A DNA stretch of 64,000 nucleotides from Cinnamomum chago (taxonomy: Eukaryota; Streptophyta; Magnoliopsida; Laurales; Lauraceae), in contig CP142457.1 in assembly GCA_038049695.1 (NCBI GenBank), forward strand, positions 62,678,501-62,742,500, given 5' to 3'. The translations under genes and the position numbers were made by a program. Below are positions 47,277 to 57,617 of this stretch, in pieces; position 1 is the stretch's first letter; every line of letters starts with the position of its first letter. The notes below the pieces were generated by a model, which did not search any database, was not told the origin of the DNA, and saw only the letters and a program-made list of their open reading frames with translations.

Positions 47277-48202
47277 TGATGGTTTCGATCATTACTAAAT
47301 CATTAAACCATCTAAAAATCTTATTTGAAGGACTACCGGAATGGATTACTAATTCTAATTTAACAAATCAATGCAACGGAAATAAACCAATCAGACGATA
47401 TAGAACTAGCTATCTACCAATCACACACCACAAAAAGGCAGACACAATATTTAGCGTGGAAACCCTATCCAGGGAGAAAAACCACGAACCAGAAATCAAG
47501 AGTTCACGATCAGTTACAAGATATACTCACAAGCTCCTTTACCTCAGTCTGTACCTCGATCTAAGGACTGTAGTTATTCTTGCAAAGAATCCACTGACAC
47601 GACATCCACCGTGCCCCGTTCTCCTTATTTGATCTCCTCGCACCTTGTCAACCAAGATGATCAATCTTCTACAAGAAAAGTAGAAGTAGCAACAACCTTC
47701 TAGAGCAGTCATTCAGAATAGTCTCTAAATAGCTCTAGAGAATAACTATCTCTAAGATATCTCTGACTCAGATCAATGAGAGTTGTGATTGTGGTGATCC
47801 CTTCTAGGGTTGAGAGAAACACCCTATAAATAGCCCCAAATTCGTGCCTTAGACTTAGTGCACAAGTAGGACTCAAACTGGGAAAGATAGTCTCAAAAGG
47901 AAACTAAATCTGATTAGAAAAGTAGACTTTCCCATTTCTGCGCACATTGTCCGATCGATCGGACTATCCAAATAACCGGATGCCTTTTCTGACCGATCGA
48001 TCGGTCTGAGACTCCGATCGATCGGGCCTTTGGAATTTCGCCCGGTCTGCTCTTTTCTTCTATTCTTCACTTCAGCTCTTCCAGCGACACAAGCACAGTC
48101 CATTCTAAAATAAATTAGAAAATACAACTCAATGAACCCAGAGTTTTGTCCAACCCATGAATTAGCCAATAAAAATACTAACACCATCATCAAGTGTTAA
48201 CA
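47277..48202 (-). mobile_element. LTR-like block, probably a solo copia LTR on the minus strand
   Basis: On the minus strand it starts TGTTAACACTTGATGATGG and contains three CCGATCGATCGG-type palindromes (47950-48025), a CTATTTATAGGG word (near 47822-47833), and the TTCCACGCTAAATATTGTG word (47451-47469), which is common near the 3' end of plant copia LTRs. The left border is uncertain because no matching 5-bp target duplication to CATGG was found. Open frames inside it are not genes. Confidence 0.5.
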
Positions 48203-48749
48203 CATGGGGTGCAGTCGCATTTAAGAAACACCTTTGATAATACCTCACTTTATATCCAAACAGGCCCTAAAGATATGATTTTATTATTGAATCTCTTCAC
48301 CACATGACATGACATGGGGAGTAAATCCACCCATACATATGAGAGATTTTCTTTTGAGAGAGAGAGAGAGAGAGAGTGGAAACGAATGGAGAGGAGCATT
48401 TGTTTCCATCAATTACCAATCGCCAGACTTTCCCTTTAGCCAACGTTTCTATCAGGTTTCTTACGGGGCAGTATGCCAAGACACGTGGAATGTCCATTCA
48501 CCGTGCAATCAATTAATAATTAGATCATGTATATTAGTGCCACGTGGAATCAAACCACGTTCGCCAATGAATCCGACACGTGTACAGACTAAAGCCTAAA
48601 ACGGTCTATAAAGTGCCAAATGTGACTTGTCGTAGCAGGTCATGTTCCATGGCGGACACATGTGGAGCTTCGTTGACATCTCTCTCTCATTTTGATGAAA
48701 GTGTAGAGCGTGCATTTTGATGAAAGTGTAGAGTATGCATTTCATATAT
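48203..48749. other. Gene-free stretch with a GA microsatellite
   Basis: A (GA)n run lies at 48357-48376, and a 20-base GTGTAGAG(C/T)(G/A)TGCATTT phrase is repeated at about 48702 and 48726. Nothing else was recognised. Confidence 0.5.
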
Positions 48750-48922
48750 GGGGAATGTTTATATGCATCTATCTCTCATTATAAGGTGAGAGATGTTTCT
48801 ATAAATTAGGGGTTTCAAATATAAAAGGAGAATTTCAAGTACATAGGGTGTACTTGAAACCCCCCATTTATGGAAGCATCCCTCACCCTATAGTGAGGGA
48901 TATATGCATATGAACATTCCTC
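48750..48922. mobile_element. Foldback MITE, same family as 4348-4538
   Basis: The left arm GGGGAATGTTTATATGCAT runs through ATAAGGTGAGAGATG to GGGGTTTCAA. The right arm repeats this in inverted order (TTGAAACCCC ... CATATGAACATTCC). The arms are about 70 bp of a 173-bp element. It is bordered by TA-rich DNA. Confidence 0.85.
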
Positions 48923-48935
48923 TATATATATATAT

Positions 48936-49085
48936 GAGGGCTGCTCCCCTACATTACAGTCCTCCTTAATATCAGCTGCAGGCACACATGTGAACCCTGA
49001 ACCATGCCTTCACATGCCCTACACTGCTCCCCTCAGATGCTTGCAGCTGATATTAAGGAGGGCTGCAGTGTAGGGGAGCAACCCT
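48936..49085. mobile_element. Foldback MITE with 46-bp arms
   Basis: GGGCTGCTCCCCTACATTAC with the following CCTCCTTAATATCAGCTGCA is repeated in inverted order at 49035-49084. TA runs lie on both sides, consistent with a TA target, though the duplication cannot be separated from the microsatellite. Confidence 0.85.
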
Positions 49086-49100
49086 ATATATATATATATA

Positions 49101-49272
49101 GGGAGTGTTCCCATGAGAGACACTTTCACCAAGTTGGTGAGACATAGGTGGGGGCCCTCATTTTCATATCCACTCTCACAAACTTAAATGTAAAGACCCC
49201 CAACTTAAATATGAGGGCCTCCACTCATCTCTCACCAACTTGGTGAGAGCGTCTCTCATATGAGCACCTCTC
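49101..49272. mobile_element. Foldback MITE, third in a row
   Basis: GGGAGTGTTCCCATGAGAGA, then CACCAAGTTGGTGAGA, then GGGCCCTCAT is repeated in inverted order (ATGAGGGCCTCC ... CACCAACTTGGTGAGAG ... CTCATATGAGCACC). Each arm also contains its own small palindrome CACCAAGTTGGTG. TA runs are on both sides. Confidence 0.85.
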
Positions 49273-49358
49273 ATATATATATATATTTATATGACCAACT
49301 CTCCTAAGCTCAAATTTAGAATAAGGTAAGCTCAAGTGTTGTGCAGCCTATCTGGAGA

Positions 49359-50060
49359 CAATGGCGGATCCAGGATTCAAAATCACTGGGAGCACGATTA
49401 AGTAGTAGGGGGTTCGGGGGCAACGCCCCTGAAATTTTTTTTTGGGTTATTTATATGATTGCAAATGATTTTTTCTTCTTTTTTTCTTCATGCTTGAGAA
49501 AAAACAATACACAAAAAAAGTAGTGGACCTTTTACATACACTATCAGTAACTAATACACAAAAAGGTGCATTCAAAGACAGATAGTTTGTAGATTTCCAC
49601 TGTATTGGAAATCATGTCTAGCAAAGACAAATAGTGTGCAGATTTACCCCAAACCTTTTATATGAAACAAATATAATATAATAATTTCAAGCAATAAAAC
49701 AAGACATATTTATTTATCACAATTTTTCTCTACGAGTTTTCATATTCTGAAAAAGTTCTATTACAATATCATTAGTAATTGTTCCAAGCAACTCTTTTTC
49801 TATAAAACATACAAGACAATCATTCATAAATTGGTCACTCATTCGATTGCGCAGGCCCCCAGTGGATATATACTGGGCCTGATAAGTGATAACTTTTCAT
49901 TGGAGGGCCTGGTTCAATGTCACTGGGGGCCCAAAAAATTCATTGGGGGCCCAAAAAATTCATTGGGGGCCTTATGAAGAAAATTAGTGGGCCTCACCTA
50001 AGTATAAGTAAAACTTATAAAATCCACTGGGGGCCTGGATATATACTAGATCCGCTTCTG
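49359..50060. mobile_element. Non-autonomous hAT element (702 bp)
   Basis: A perfect 8-bp target duplication TCTGGAGA lies at 49351-49358 and 50061-50068. The ends are short inverted repeats: CAATGGCGGATCCAG on the left and CAGAAGCGGATCTAG read inward from 50060. An 8-bp duplication with CA-starting ends is the hAT signature. There is no transposase frame. Near the right end the phrase TTCATTGGGGGCC(C) recurs (49920-50035). Confidence 0.88.
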
Positions 50061-50068
50061 TCTGGAGA

Positions 50069-50362
50069 TCCACATGGAGATGGGGGTGGGATGGATTTCA
50101 TAGACTCCCTAAGATTTTTCTCTTCGCAAAAAATCAGCTCCAACCGTGGTTTCTATCATCTCTATATGAACCAAAAAATTTAATTGTCAATAGTCTATTA
50201 TGATCGATACATAGTCAATCCAACAGTCTAGTAAATTCGGGTTTAACCAAAAGCTAGTGGATATGTGCAATTTAGAAGGATCATGTGTTTGGTCTATTTA
50301 GAAGGACCAAAGGTGGGCCCCACAAGCATGAGCTTACAAATTTTTTTCATAAACTTGAGCTT

Positions 50363-50400
<38 letters not shown>

Positions 50401-53400
50401 TTTGTCAAGACTCCACTGAGTTTTTGAGTTGACTGAACCCAATGCAATATATAGATGAGTCAACTCTTGGCTTTTCAAAACCTCAATTTGATTTGCATCA
50501 GATGTAACATTTAAACCAAAGATTACATAGATAAAGCATCGATCACTTCAAAGCTTCATATTCCAAAACAATCTAGTGGCTAAATGATCTTCTCAAAATG
50601 CTCTACGAATATGTGGGCATTTTCTTCCTCTCAAAAAAAGAAAAAAAAAAAAATATATATATATATATATATGGATCTCATTTCAGTATAATAACACTGT
50701 TTATTTTGCCTTTTAGCAGGCTTTGGTCAATTTGAATTTATTTTATTCAAATATGTAAACAGATGCTGCCTTAAAAAAGGCATCTAATACTTCAATAATT
50801 TAGAGAAAAACATAGCCAATTGGTTGAACCAATGAAGCTTCGCTAAAGATGCTTGGAGAGATTAATTAAGAGAGAGTATATGTTTCCCTAACCGAAGCAT
50901 AATCCTCAATGAATCGAATTACAAGGTTCTTGATTTGGATGGTCAGGATTCGTCCTAGACAAGATCATACCTCAAACGCATCCAATTCTTCAATAATTTA
51001 GAATGCCATAATAAGCAATTGGAGGAATGAAGGTTGAAGATGCTCTAAAAACTCTCTTTAAGCTGTGATAAAGCAAGAGTATCTAATTAAAGTGTAGTAA
51101 CATGACATGATATTAACACATGCACGTTATGTCTTCCATATTGCTTTAATGGGCATGGATTTTCTTTCCAATTTGGTCCCCACTTGGGTTGGTTTGTGGG
51201 GCACGCTACTTCATTAGGGGACACCGACAACAAAACCATCTTCACTAGTCTGGATCCTTTGATGCTGGGAATTATAAAAATCATATCACTAGGCCTACAA
51301 ATCCTGTAAATAAATTTCTAACATCAGTGGATTCAGACTCTATGCATGAAAACAAAGATCAAACGATTATATCTTCTGATCAGATGGAAGATCATCTGAT
51401 CGATTCTCCAATCTTCTATTTATCCATCAAAAGTGGATCCAAATGGATTGTTAGGATCCTCTCATCAATACAATTAGTTGGGGTACCACCCATTTGTACG
51501 TATTGCAACTCACCAAAATCTAAAATGATAATTCCAGTGAGATGCCAGATAATAAATCATATGGACCAAGTAAGAAAGCATACATCTTACCAAAGAAAAA
51601 GTAGTAAATAAAAATAATAATTCAAACAGTGTGCCTGCTTCCTAGAATATATCGATATTAAATTCTCAAAAGCATATGTTTCCCTCCTTGCTTCAGAATG
51701 GTAGATCTCATGGAAGATTTCATATCCATAGGCATGCGCATTAGTGGCTGAATTCCACTATCGATCTATCTCTTTCAACATGGACAGTACAAATGAAAAT
51801 AAAATGACTCTGGTTTCGACTTTAATGACCAGATGAACCCACTAAATTTGGCTTCTTTCAGGGATGGTTTGTACTAACCTCCTAAATCATGTGGAGCCAA
51901 AATCCTCAAAACATATATAGAAAAAAAATGGGCCATGTGTCTAGTGTTATATGAGATCACATTCTTACCTCTTAAATAATAATAATTTCACTTATCTAAG
52001 TCGTCAGTAGGGCAAGTGTCGTAATCATCGTCACTTTTTGAATATTATTATTCTTAATACTACTATTACTATTATTATATGCTAGAATCCACCATTGTAG
52101 AGAAAAAGAACACCATTGTAAAAGTTCATCACCTCAAAATCAAGAATCTTATGTTCAATATGTGTGCCAGTTTGAATTGAATTCATCACCTCAAAATTGG
52201 TACCTTAGGTCATTTCAGTTAGGTTATTGTTTCGAAACAGTAGAATATTCGTATCTTATAATTATATATTATCTTATAATTATATATTCTATATTCTATT
52301 ATTATTATTATTATTTTGATTTGGTACATACCCACCCACACCCACATATACACTACCCAAGTACATATCCAGCGACCCAAGTGATCGAACCCTGATTATA
52401 TCCGTAGAAACTCTTCTTAACTTTGAAAGAAGAAAAAAATATCATGAGAGAAACATCATATGCTATTTTTAATTCTTCTTCTTCTTTTTTTTTGGGTAAA
52501 AATCCTTTTAATTCTTATAACCATGGAAAAGAGCAAGTTGCCCAAAAGAAATACCGATCCTTATCGATAGTAAAATGTCAACAGTAGATGGTCTATAATT
52601 TCAATTAGTAATCATATAATGTTGTAAAATGTTATTTTGCATATGTGGGAAGTGGGATTGCACAGAACCATACTAAGTTGCAATGAATTATCTGGAGACT
52701 GTCTTCATACAAAAGATTTTAGAGCCTATTCATTGAATAGAATGGATAGTAATTCATAAATAAAGTGGTTTAAAATTAAAGAAGATCGAATGTAAATATT
52801 CAAACACGGACATCAAGTAATTTTTCCTTTTATGGAAATTGAACAAGGGAACATGAGAATCAATATCCATCCATTACGCTTGTGCCATCAAGTCAACGTC
52901 CCATTTACAACATTGCCTCATATTTTTCGTGCCTCGCCTTGGTAATAATCTTAAAGATAAGTTCATTTAACTATAAACATCTATGTACGTATTCTATGTA
53001 AACAAATAGGCCCTAGGTATCCGAACTACTGATCAAAATGTTAGAGGGCGGGTGCACCTTGACAGGCAACCAATCAGACAATTCTAACGTGCCAATTGGT
53101 CAAGAATGATAGCCCTGTTGCGGATGGTGACGCGGGCCTTGTATGCCGACTTCCATCACCGGAAAATGACACATCGAGGTCGATGTTATTCTTGCTGAGT
53201 GGGATCTGACATGATTACTCAGATAATCACCATTATGAATTAAACAAAAATAAAAGCGCGAGTTTGAAAAAAGAAATACAAAGTGGAGACATGGGTGTTA
53301 TTGACTATATATATTGATGATTTAGGTGTGTGGATCAATATTAGATCTTCTTTCTACTTATTGAATGATTAAGAGACGTAATGATCCACAAAGGAAGACA

Positions 53401-54131
53401 TGGGGATTGCTGTTGATAAGTCGTGTATCAGAGGAATACGAGCAGTTGCTTCTCACAACCGCACTTTGTGTGTAAATGGGTCATGTGGTCCTATATTGAA
53501 AAGATGATATGGTATTTTGATTTTAAAGTCTTACCTACCACTTGGAAAAAATTTCTTGTTTGCTTGTGGAAACAAGCTCAAATAGACTTTTCTGGTTCTA
53601 TGTACATTTCTGCATTTCATCATGTACAGGTGACAGATCACAAAAGCCAAGAGAGCAGGCATGACTTTCATGCAGTGGCTTTGCAACTGGCCACAACATT
53701 GCTCAGATTGGTTTTGACAACTACCGTTGGATTGGATCAGTCACTTTCGCCCCCAACCCTCCAAATGTCATAGAAAGTGAGAAACTATCAGGCCCCCCAT
53801 GTTGTTCATGTGCACCCCACACGTGTCCATACACGTGTTTCAGATGCAGGGCCTTAATCAGTTTTGGCCCAGATCCAAATGAGTAGAATAAGTTCTATTT
53901 TGGGTGCTCTACAGGTGTATCTACGTCTGCTTACTTTCCATTTAACAAGCAGATGTCACGAGCACTAGGTGAGATTATACCAAACTCAATTCTTTATTAT
54001 GTTTGTTTGTGTCCAGATCCACTTTGCAGCCAACTCTCAACAATATTCAGTTTTTGGCATTTGTCTTGATGAGTTCGAATGTTGACCGCTCTGCTGGCAT
54101 GTGGGCGATGTGGCCCATGCACGATGGCCAC
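50069..54131. other. Gene-free stretch left of the large gypsy element
   Basis: AT-rich DNA with TA runs (50365-50394, 50654-50672) and an ATT run (52298-52315). Several open frames of 65-116 codons occur but have no recognisable domain, coding bias or splice context. No gene or RNA is supported. Confidence 0.45.
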
Positions 54132-54836
54132 TGTGTGGGGGCCAATTTCATGAACTAGTTCCTCTTGGTCTCGGCTAGGGTGTGCTCGGTTTGCTACTAT
54201 ATGTGGGACCACGTCCCTTGATCTCGGCTACAACCCGATCCATATCGGTCTCGGCACTACGTGCTGGTCTCGGTCAAACAGTATCCAGCTCGGCCATGTC
54301 ACCCGGCCCAGTCTCGGCTGTGCAAGACTACGTTTGCACCCGTCAGCAGTGGCCCTGTCAGGGCAGAGCCCAAGGAAGGTATTTGATGGGACTTCAGCCA
54401 CCGCCCGATCAGGGCGTGATCAGGCCCAATGTGCTTTGCATTAAATGCAGCATGGGCTGATCGGACTCGCATTAAATGCAAAGTGGGCTGTGATGGACCT
54501 TCATTAATGACTTTGTGGGCTGACAAGACCCAGGTCACATCACGAAGCCCACTAGCACCCTCATCAAAACTGTTCCATATAAAAGGCACGAGCCAGACAG
54601 AATGGGGGTAAGCACTCTCACATAGACACCCAGTCTTTCTTCTTCCTCTTCTTCTTCTTCTCCGATCCATTGCTGACTTAAGCATCGGAGAGCCCTGCGC
54701 TGCCCAGAGCCAGGGTCCTCTGACCTTTGTCTTTCTCTTCTCTCAGGTTCATACCGTCGCAGCTATCTCCTCCATGCATTGAGTAAGTCCTAAGAGGCAT
54801 CCTGATCTTGTGAGTATTATTATTTCTGCACTTACA
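54132..54836 (+). repeat. Probable 5' LTR of the Tat element
   Basis: The right border is firm: ...CACTTACA ends at 54836, two bases before the primer site. The left border is an estimate, taken at TGTGTGGGGGCCAATTTC, which resembles Tat LTR starts and coincides with the GC shift; 54134 is equally possible. The second LTR needed for proof is outside the window. Confidence 0.55.
54578..54585 (+). promoter_or_regulatory. TATA box in the LTR
   Basis: ATATAAAA lies about 260 bp before the LTR end in a GC-rich context, a fitting place for the U3 promoter that drives the genomic transcript. Confidence 0.6.
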
Positions 54837-54838
54837 AT

Positions 54839-54856
54839 TGGCGCCGTCTGTGGGAA
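54839..54856 (+). other. Primer binding site
   Basis: TGGCGCCGTCTGTGGGAA directly follows the LTR end. This is a common plant gypsy tRNA primer complement. It also shows that the upstream ATG at 54810 is inside the LTR and cannot be the gag start. Confidence 0.85.
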
Positions 54857-54887
54857 AACTTTTTCTCTATACACTTTCTTAAACACC

Positions 54888-57617
54888 ATGACCATGACGA
54901 GGAGAGCCGCAAGAGACGGAGGAACGTCCAAGACAGGGCATACTGGACCGTCTTCTTCCCTCCCTGCTAAGAAGAGGCCCGGGAAGGAACCAGCTGTAGA
55001 GGATGACGCCGAGCGTGGCCTCGTCCCCATCAACGTTCTGGAGCGTGATTCTTGCCTGGAATCTGCTTTACGGAGGAGAAACTCTCAACAGCACCTTGAG
55101 GGAGGCCACCTGACAGAGCAGGATCAGCGACGTAAGTCTCCAGTGGTCGATGGATCACATCCCACCGGTCAGGTGGAGTACGTTGAGGGCCAGATAGAGG
55201 ATGTTGAGGATACTGAAGATGAAGACTACAGCCGTGACGATGACTTGGATTCCACCCTTCTAGCGATTAAAACACAGAATGAGGCCATCAGGGAGAAAGA
55301 CGCTCTGATCCTCCAGCTTCAGCAGCAGCTGGATAGAGCTACGGGATCAGCGGGACTTCGGCAACAGTCTCAGCAGCATCAATCACGGCAGCAGCATCAG
55401 TCACGGCAGCAGCAGCGGTCGCGACAACAACAGCGCTCACTGCGACAGCACGAGCGGAGGGCGCCCCGTGGCAGGCGCCCCGACTCCCCCGAGAAGGACT
55501 TGAGGATTCATTTGAACAAGAAAAGGAGCGACCGAACCCGAGATGAAGGCTCAAGCACCACCCGTAGCTACGCGAGGAAGGCGTCCGAGACCATTCCAGA
55601 AGGCGTGTATCACGATCAGGAGTGGTTAGACGCGCGCATAAGGGAAACGGTCCAGCGAAATCTGGAGACAGCTGGTCTCGGCCGAGACCAAAAGGATGTT
55701 TGCTGCGACCCCGTTGATCTCGGCGCATCCCCTTTTTCTCGAGACATCAGGAAGTACCCCCTGCCAAAGAAGTTTACTGTCCCGAGGTTCGTCACTTATG
55801 ACGGGACTTCGGACCCAGCTACGCATCTCAGGCACTTTTCCCAGAGGATGTCTGTCTGGGGAGACGAAGGCCATCTGAACTGCCGAGTCTTTTCCTCTAG
55901 CTTGGGTGACATCCCCCTGAAATGGTTCTGTGCGCTCCCGGAGGGGCCCGTCTCGAGTTGGCAGCAGCTCCAGCAGTCCTTTATGAAGAAGTTCCAAGCC
56001 TACAGAGTCCTTCCAAAGACTGATGCAGACATCATGGCCATGAAGATGAAGCAAGGAGAGAACGTCACCCAGTTCGCCAAGCGGTTCTGGGCGGTTTACA
56101 GCCAGATAGAGAGTTCCAAGGACGAAGTTGCCGTCTTCGCATTTCAGAATGCCTTGCTGCCGGACAGCGATCTTCGCAAGGATCTGGCCAGGAACCCGGT
56201 TTCCTCCATAGCAGCGCTCATGTCAATCGTCAACAGGTACATCGCCCAAGAGGACGACCAGACCCGGGCTCGAGAAAACCATGGAACCACGCAGAAAGAC
56301 CGAGGTGAAAGGCCCTCCAAGAAAGACGCGGGACCATCTCGAAGAGATGAGCCTCGGCGAGACGAGCGACGGAGAGGTGAGTCGGACAGGCGTTGGGCGC
56401 CTGCCAGCTCGGCAAGGACTCAGATGTTCGCCTCGGCAAGGAGCAAGAGACCCAGGCTGTCCGAGGAAGCATATCGGGCAGTCAACACGGTCTTCAAGAT
56501 GCCAATCCACAGAATCATGTATAAGGTAATGAGGAAGCCGTATTTCAGATGGCCAGAGCCCATGCAAGGCGACCCTTCTATCCGAGATCAGACGAAATTC
56601 TGCTCCTATCACAAGGAGGGCGGCCATAAGACTGAAGATTGCAGGATACTGCGGTCACATTTGGAGAAGCTTGTCCAGGATGGACACCTACAAGAGTTTG
56701 TCAGGAGTGAAGGCAGGGCCGATGCCCGACCCCCGCGCCGAGACGAGAGGGGCCATGACAGCGACGGGTCTGAGAAGATCATCGACGTCATCCATTTGGC
56801 GTCCCCGCCCATGGGGAGTAACCAAGCACGTGCCGAAGCCAGGAAAGCCGCCCATGGCAAGCAGGTCATGGCCGCCGAACTCGGCCCAGCTTCGAAAAGA
56901 GCTCGGAGGGAGCGTCCCGAGATCAGGTTCACTGAAGCAGATCTGGAAGGGGTGCAGCTCCCCCACAACGACCCCCTGATCGTTACTCTGAAGTTGGATT
57001 GCTCTAAGCAAGGCGTGAAGAATTGCACTGTGAAGAAGGTCCTCGTCGACCCTGGCAGTTCTTCCGAAGTCCTCTATTTTGATAGCTTCCGAAGGATGGG
57101 ACTGACAGAGAAGGATCTACAGGAGGCTCGAGTTCCCCTTATCGGCTTCAGCGCCAAACCAGTTTACCCCAAGGGGAAGGTGACTTTCAGGGTCGAGGCC
57201 GGTGGCGCGTCTGTGGTGGCGACCTTCATGGTGATCGACGCGCCCTCACCCTACAATGCCATAGTGGGCAGGTCTTGGCTCCATAGCCTGGAAGCAGTCC
57301 CTTCCACCCTCCATCAGAAGCTGAAATTTCCATGGGAGGGGAAGAGCGGCCGAGTCGAAATCATCACGGTCAGAGGAGATCAGCAGGCAGCTAAGCAGTG
57401 CCTGACCGCTGTGGTGCCCGGGGAGCAAGAGCCCAAGGAGGTCAATGTGGCCGAGGTGGAGAAAAGCATGGAGCAGGGGCTGGATGAGCTCGGCCAAGAC
57501 CCAGGTAGGAAAAGCGTCGAGGAATTGACCGAAATCCGGATCGACCAGAAGGACCCGGATCGGTTCTTCATACTCGGCAGCCAGCTCGGGGAGCCGGAGA
57601 GGTCCGAACTGGCCTAG
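54888..57617 (+). CDS. Tat element gag-protease
   Basis: 909 codons from the first ATG after the primer site. The basic N-terminus is followed by acidic and coiled-coil parts, then a Gln/Arg-rich repeat (about residues 155-190, DNA 55340-55460). The capsid-type gag domain, FTVPRFVTYDGTSDPATHL to about residue 460, comes next. A degenerate zinc knuckle CSYHKEGGHKTEDC lies at about 571. The aspartic protease word VLVDPGSSSEVLY (about 717-729) has DPG where DTG or DSG is more usual. The protein would form the particle and mature it. The frame ends at a TAG (57615-57617), and pol continues in the same frame, so the two are one reading frame interrupted by a single stop. No other stop or shift was seen. 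Confidence 0.92.
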   Translation: MTMTRRAARDGGTSKTGHTGPSSSLPAKKRPGKEPAVEDDAERGLVPINVLERDSCLESALRRRNSQQHLEGGHLTEQDQRRKSPVVDGSHPTGQVEYVEGQIEDVEDTEDEDYSRDDDLDSTLLAIKTQNEAIREKDALILQLQQQLDRATGSAGLRQQSQQHQSRQQHQSRQQQRSRQQQRSLRQHERRAPRGRRPDSPEKDLRIHLNKKRSDRTRDEGSSTTRSYARKASETIPEGVYHDQEWLDARIRETVQRNLETAGLGRDQKDVCCDPVDLGASPFSRDIRKYPLPKKFTVPRFVTYDGTSDPATHLRHFSQRMSVWGDEGHLNCRVFSSSLGDIPLKWFCALPEGPVSSWQQLQQSFMKKFQAYRVLPKTDADIMAMKMKQGENVTQFAKRFWAVYSQIESSKDEVAVFAFQNALLPDSDLRKDLARNPVSSIAALMSIVNRYIAQEDDQTRARENHGTTQKDRGERPSKKDAGPSRRDEPRRDERRRGESDRRWAPASSARTQMFASARSKRPRLSEEAYRAVNTVFKMPIHRIMYKVMRKPYFRWPEPMQGDPSIRDQTKFCSYHKEGGHKTEDCRILRSHLEKLVQDGHLQEFVRSEGRADARPPRRDERGHDSDGSEKIIDVIHLASPPMGSNQARAEARKAAHGKQVMAAELGPASKRARRERPEIRFTEADLEGVQLPHNDPLIVTLKLDCSKQGVKNCTVKKVLVDPGSSSEVLYFDSFRRMGLTEKDLQEARVPLIGFSAKPVYPKGKVTFRVEAGGASVVATFMVIDAPSPYNAIVGRSWLHSLEAVPSTLHQKLKFPWEGKSGRVEIITVRGDQQAAKQCLTAVVPGEQEPKEVNVAEVEKSMEQGLDELGQDPGRKSVEELTEIRIDQKDPDRFFILGSQLGEPERSELA

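Noticed and set aside
47276..47632. 118-codon open frame
   Set aside because: It lies in an LTR-like block with no domain and no splice context.
53423..53773. 116-codon open frame
   Set aside because: No recognisable domain, ordinary AT-rich composition and no neighbouring exons. Probably chance.
54810..54887. Upstream ATG that would lengthen gag by 26 codons
   Set aside because: It starts inside the LTR and runs through the primer binding site, so it cannot be the normal start on the genomic RNA.
55339..56627. Several minus-strand open frames of 80-142 codons
   Set aside because: They are mirrors of the GC-rich gag frame and show its codon pattern in reverse.
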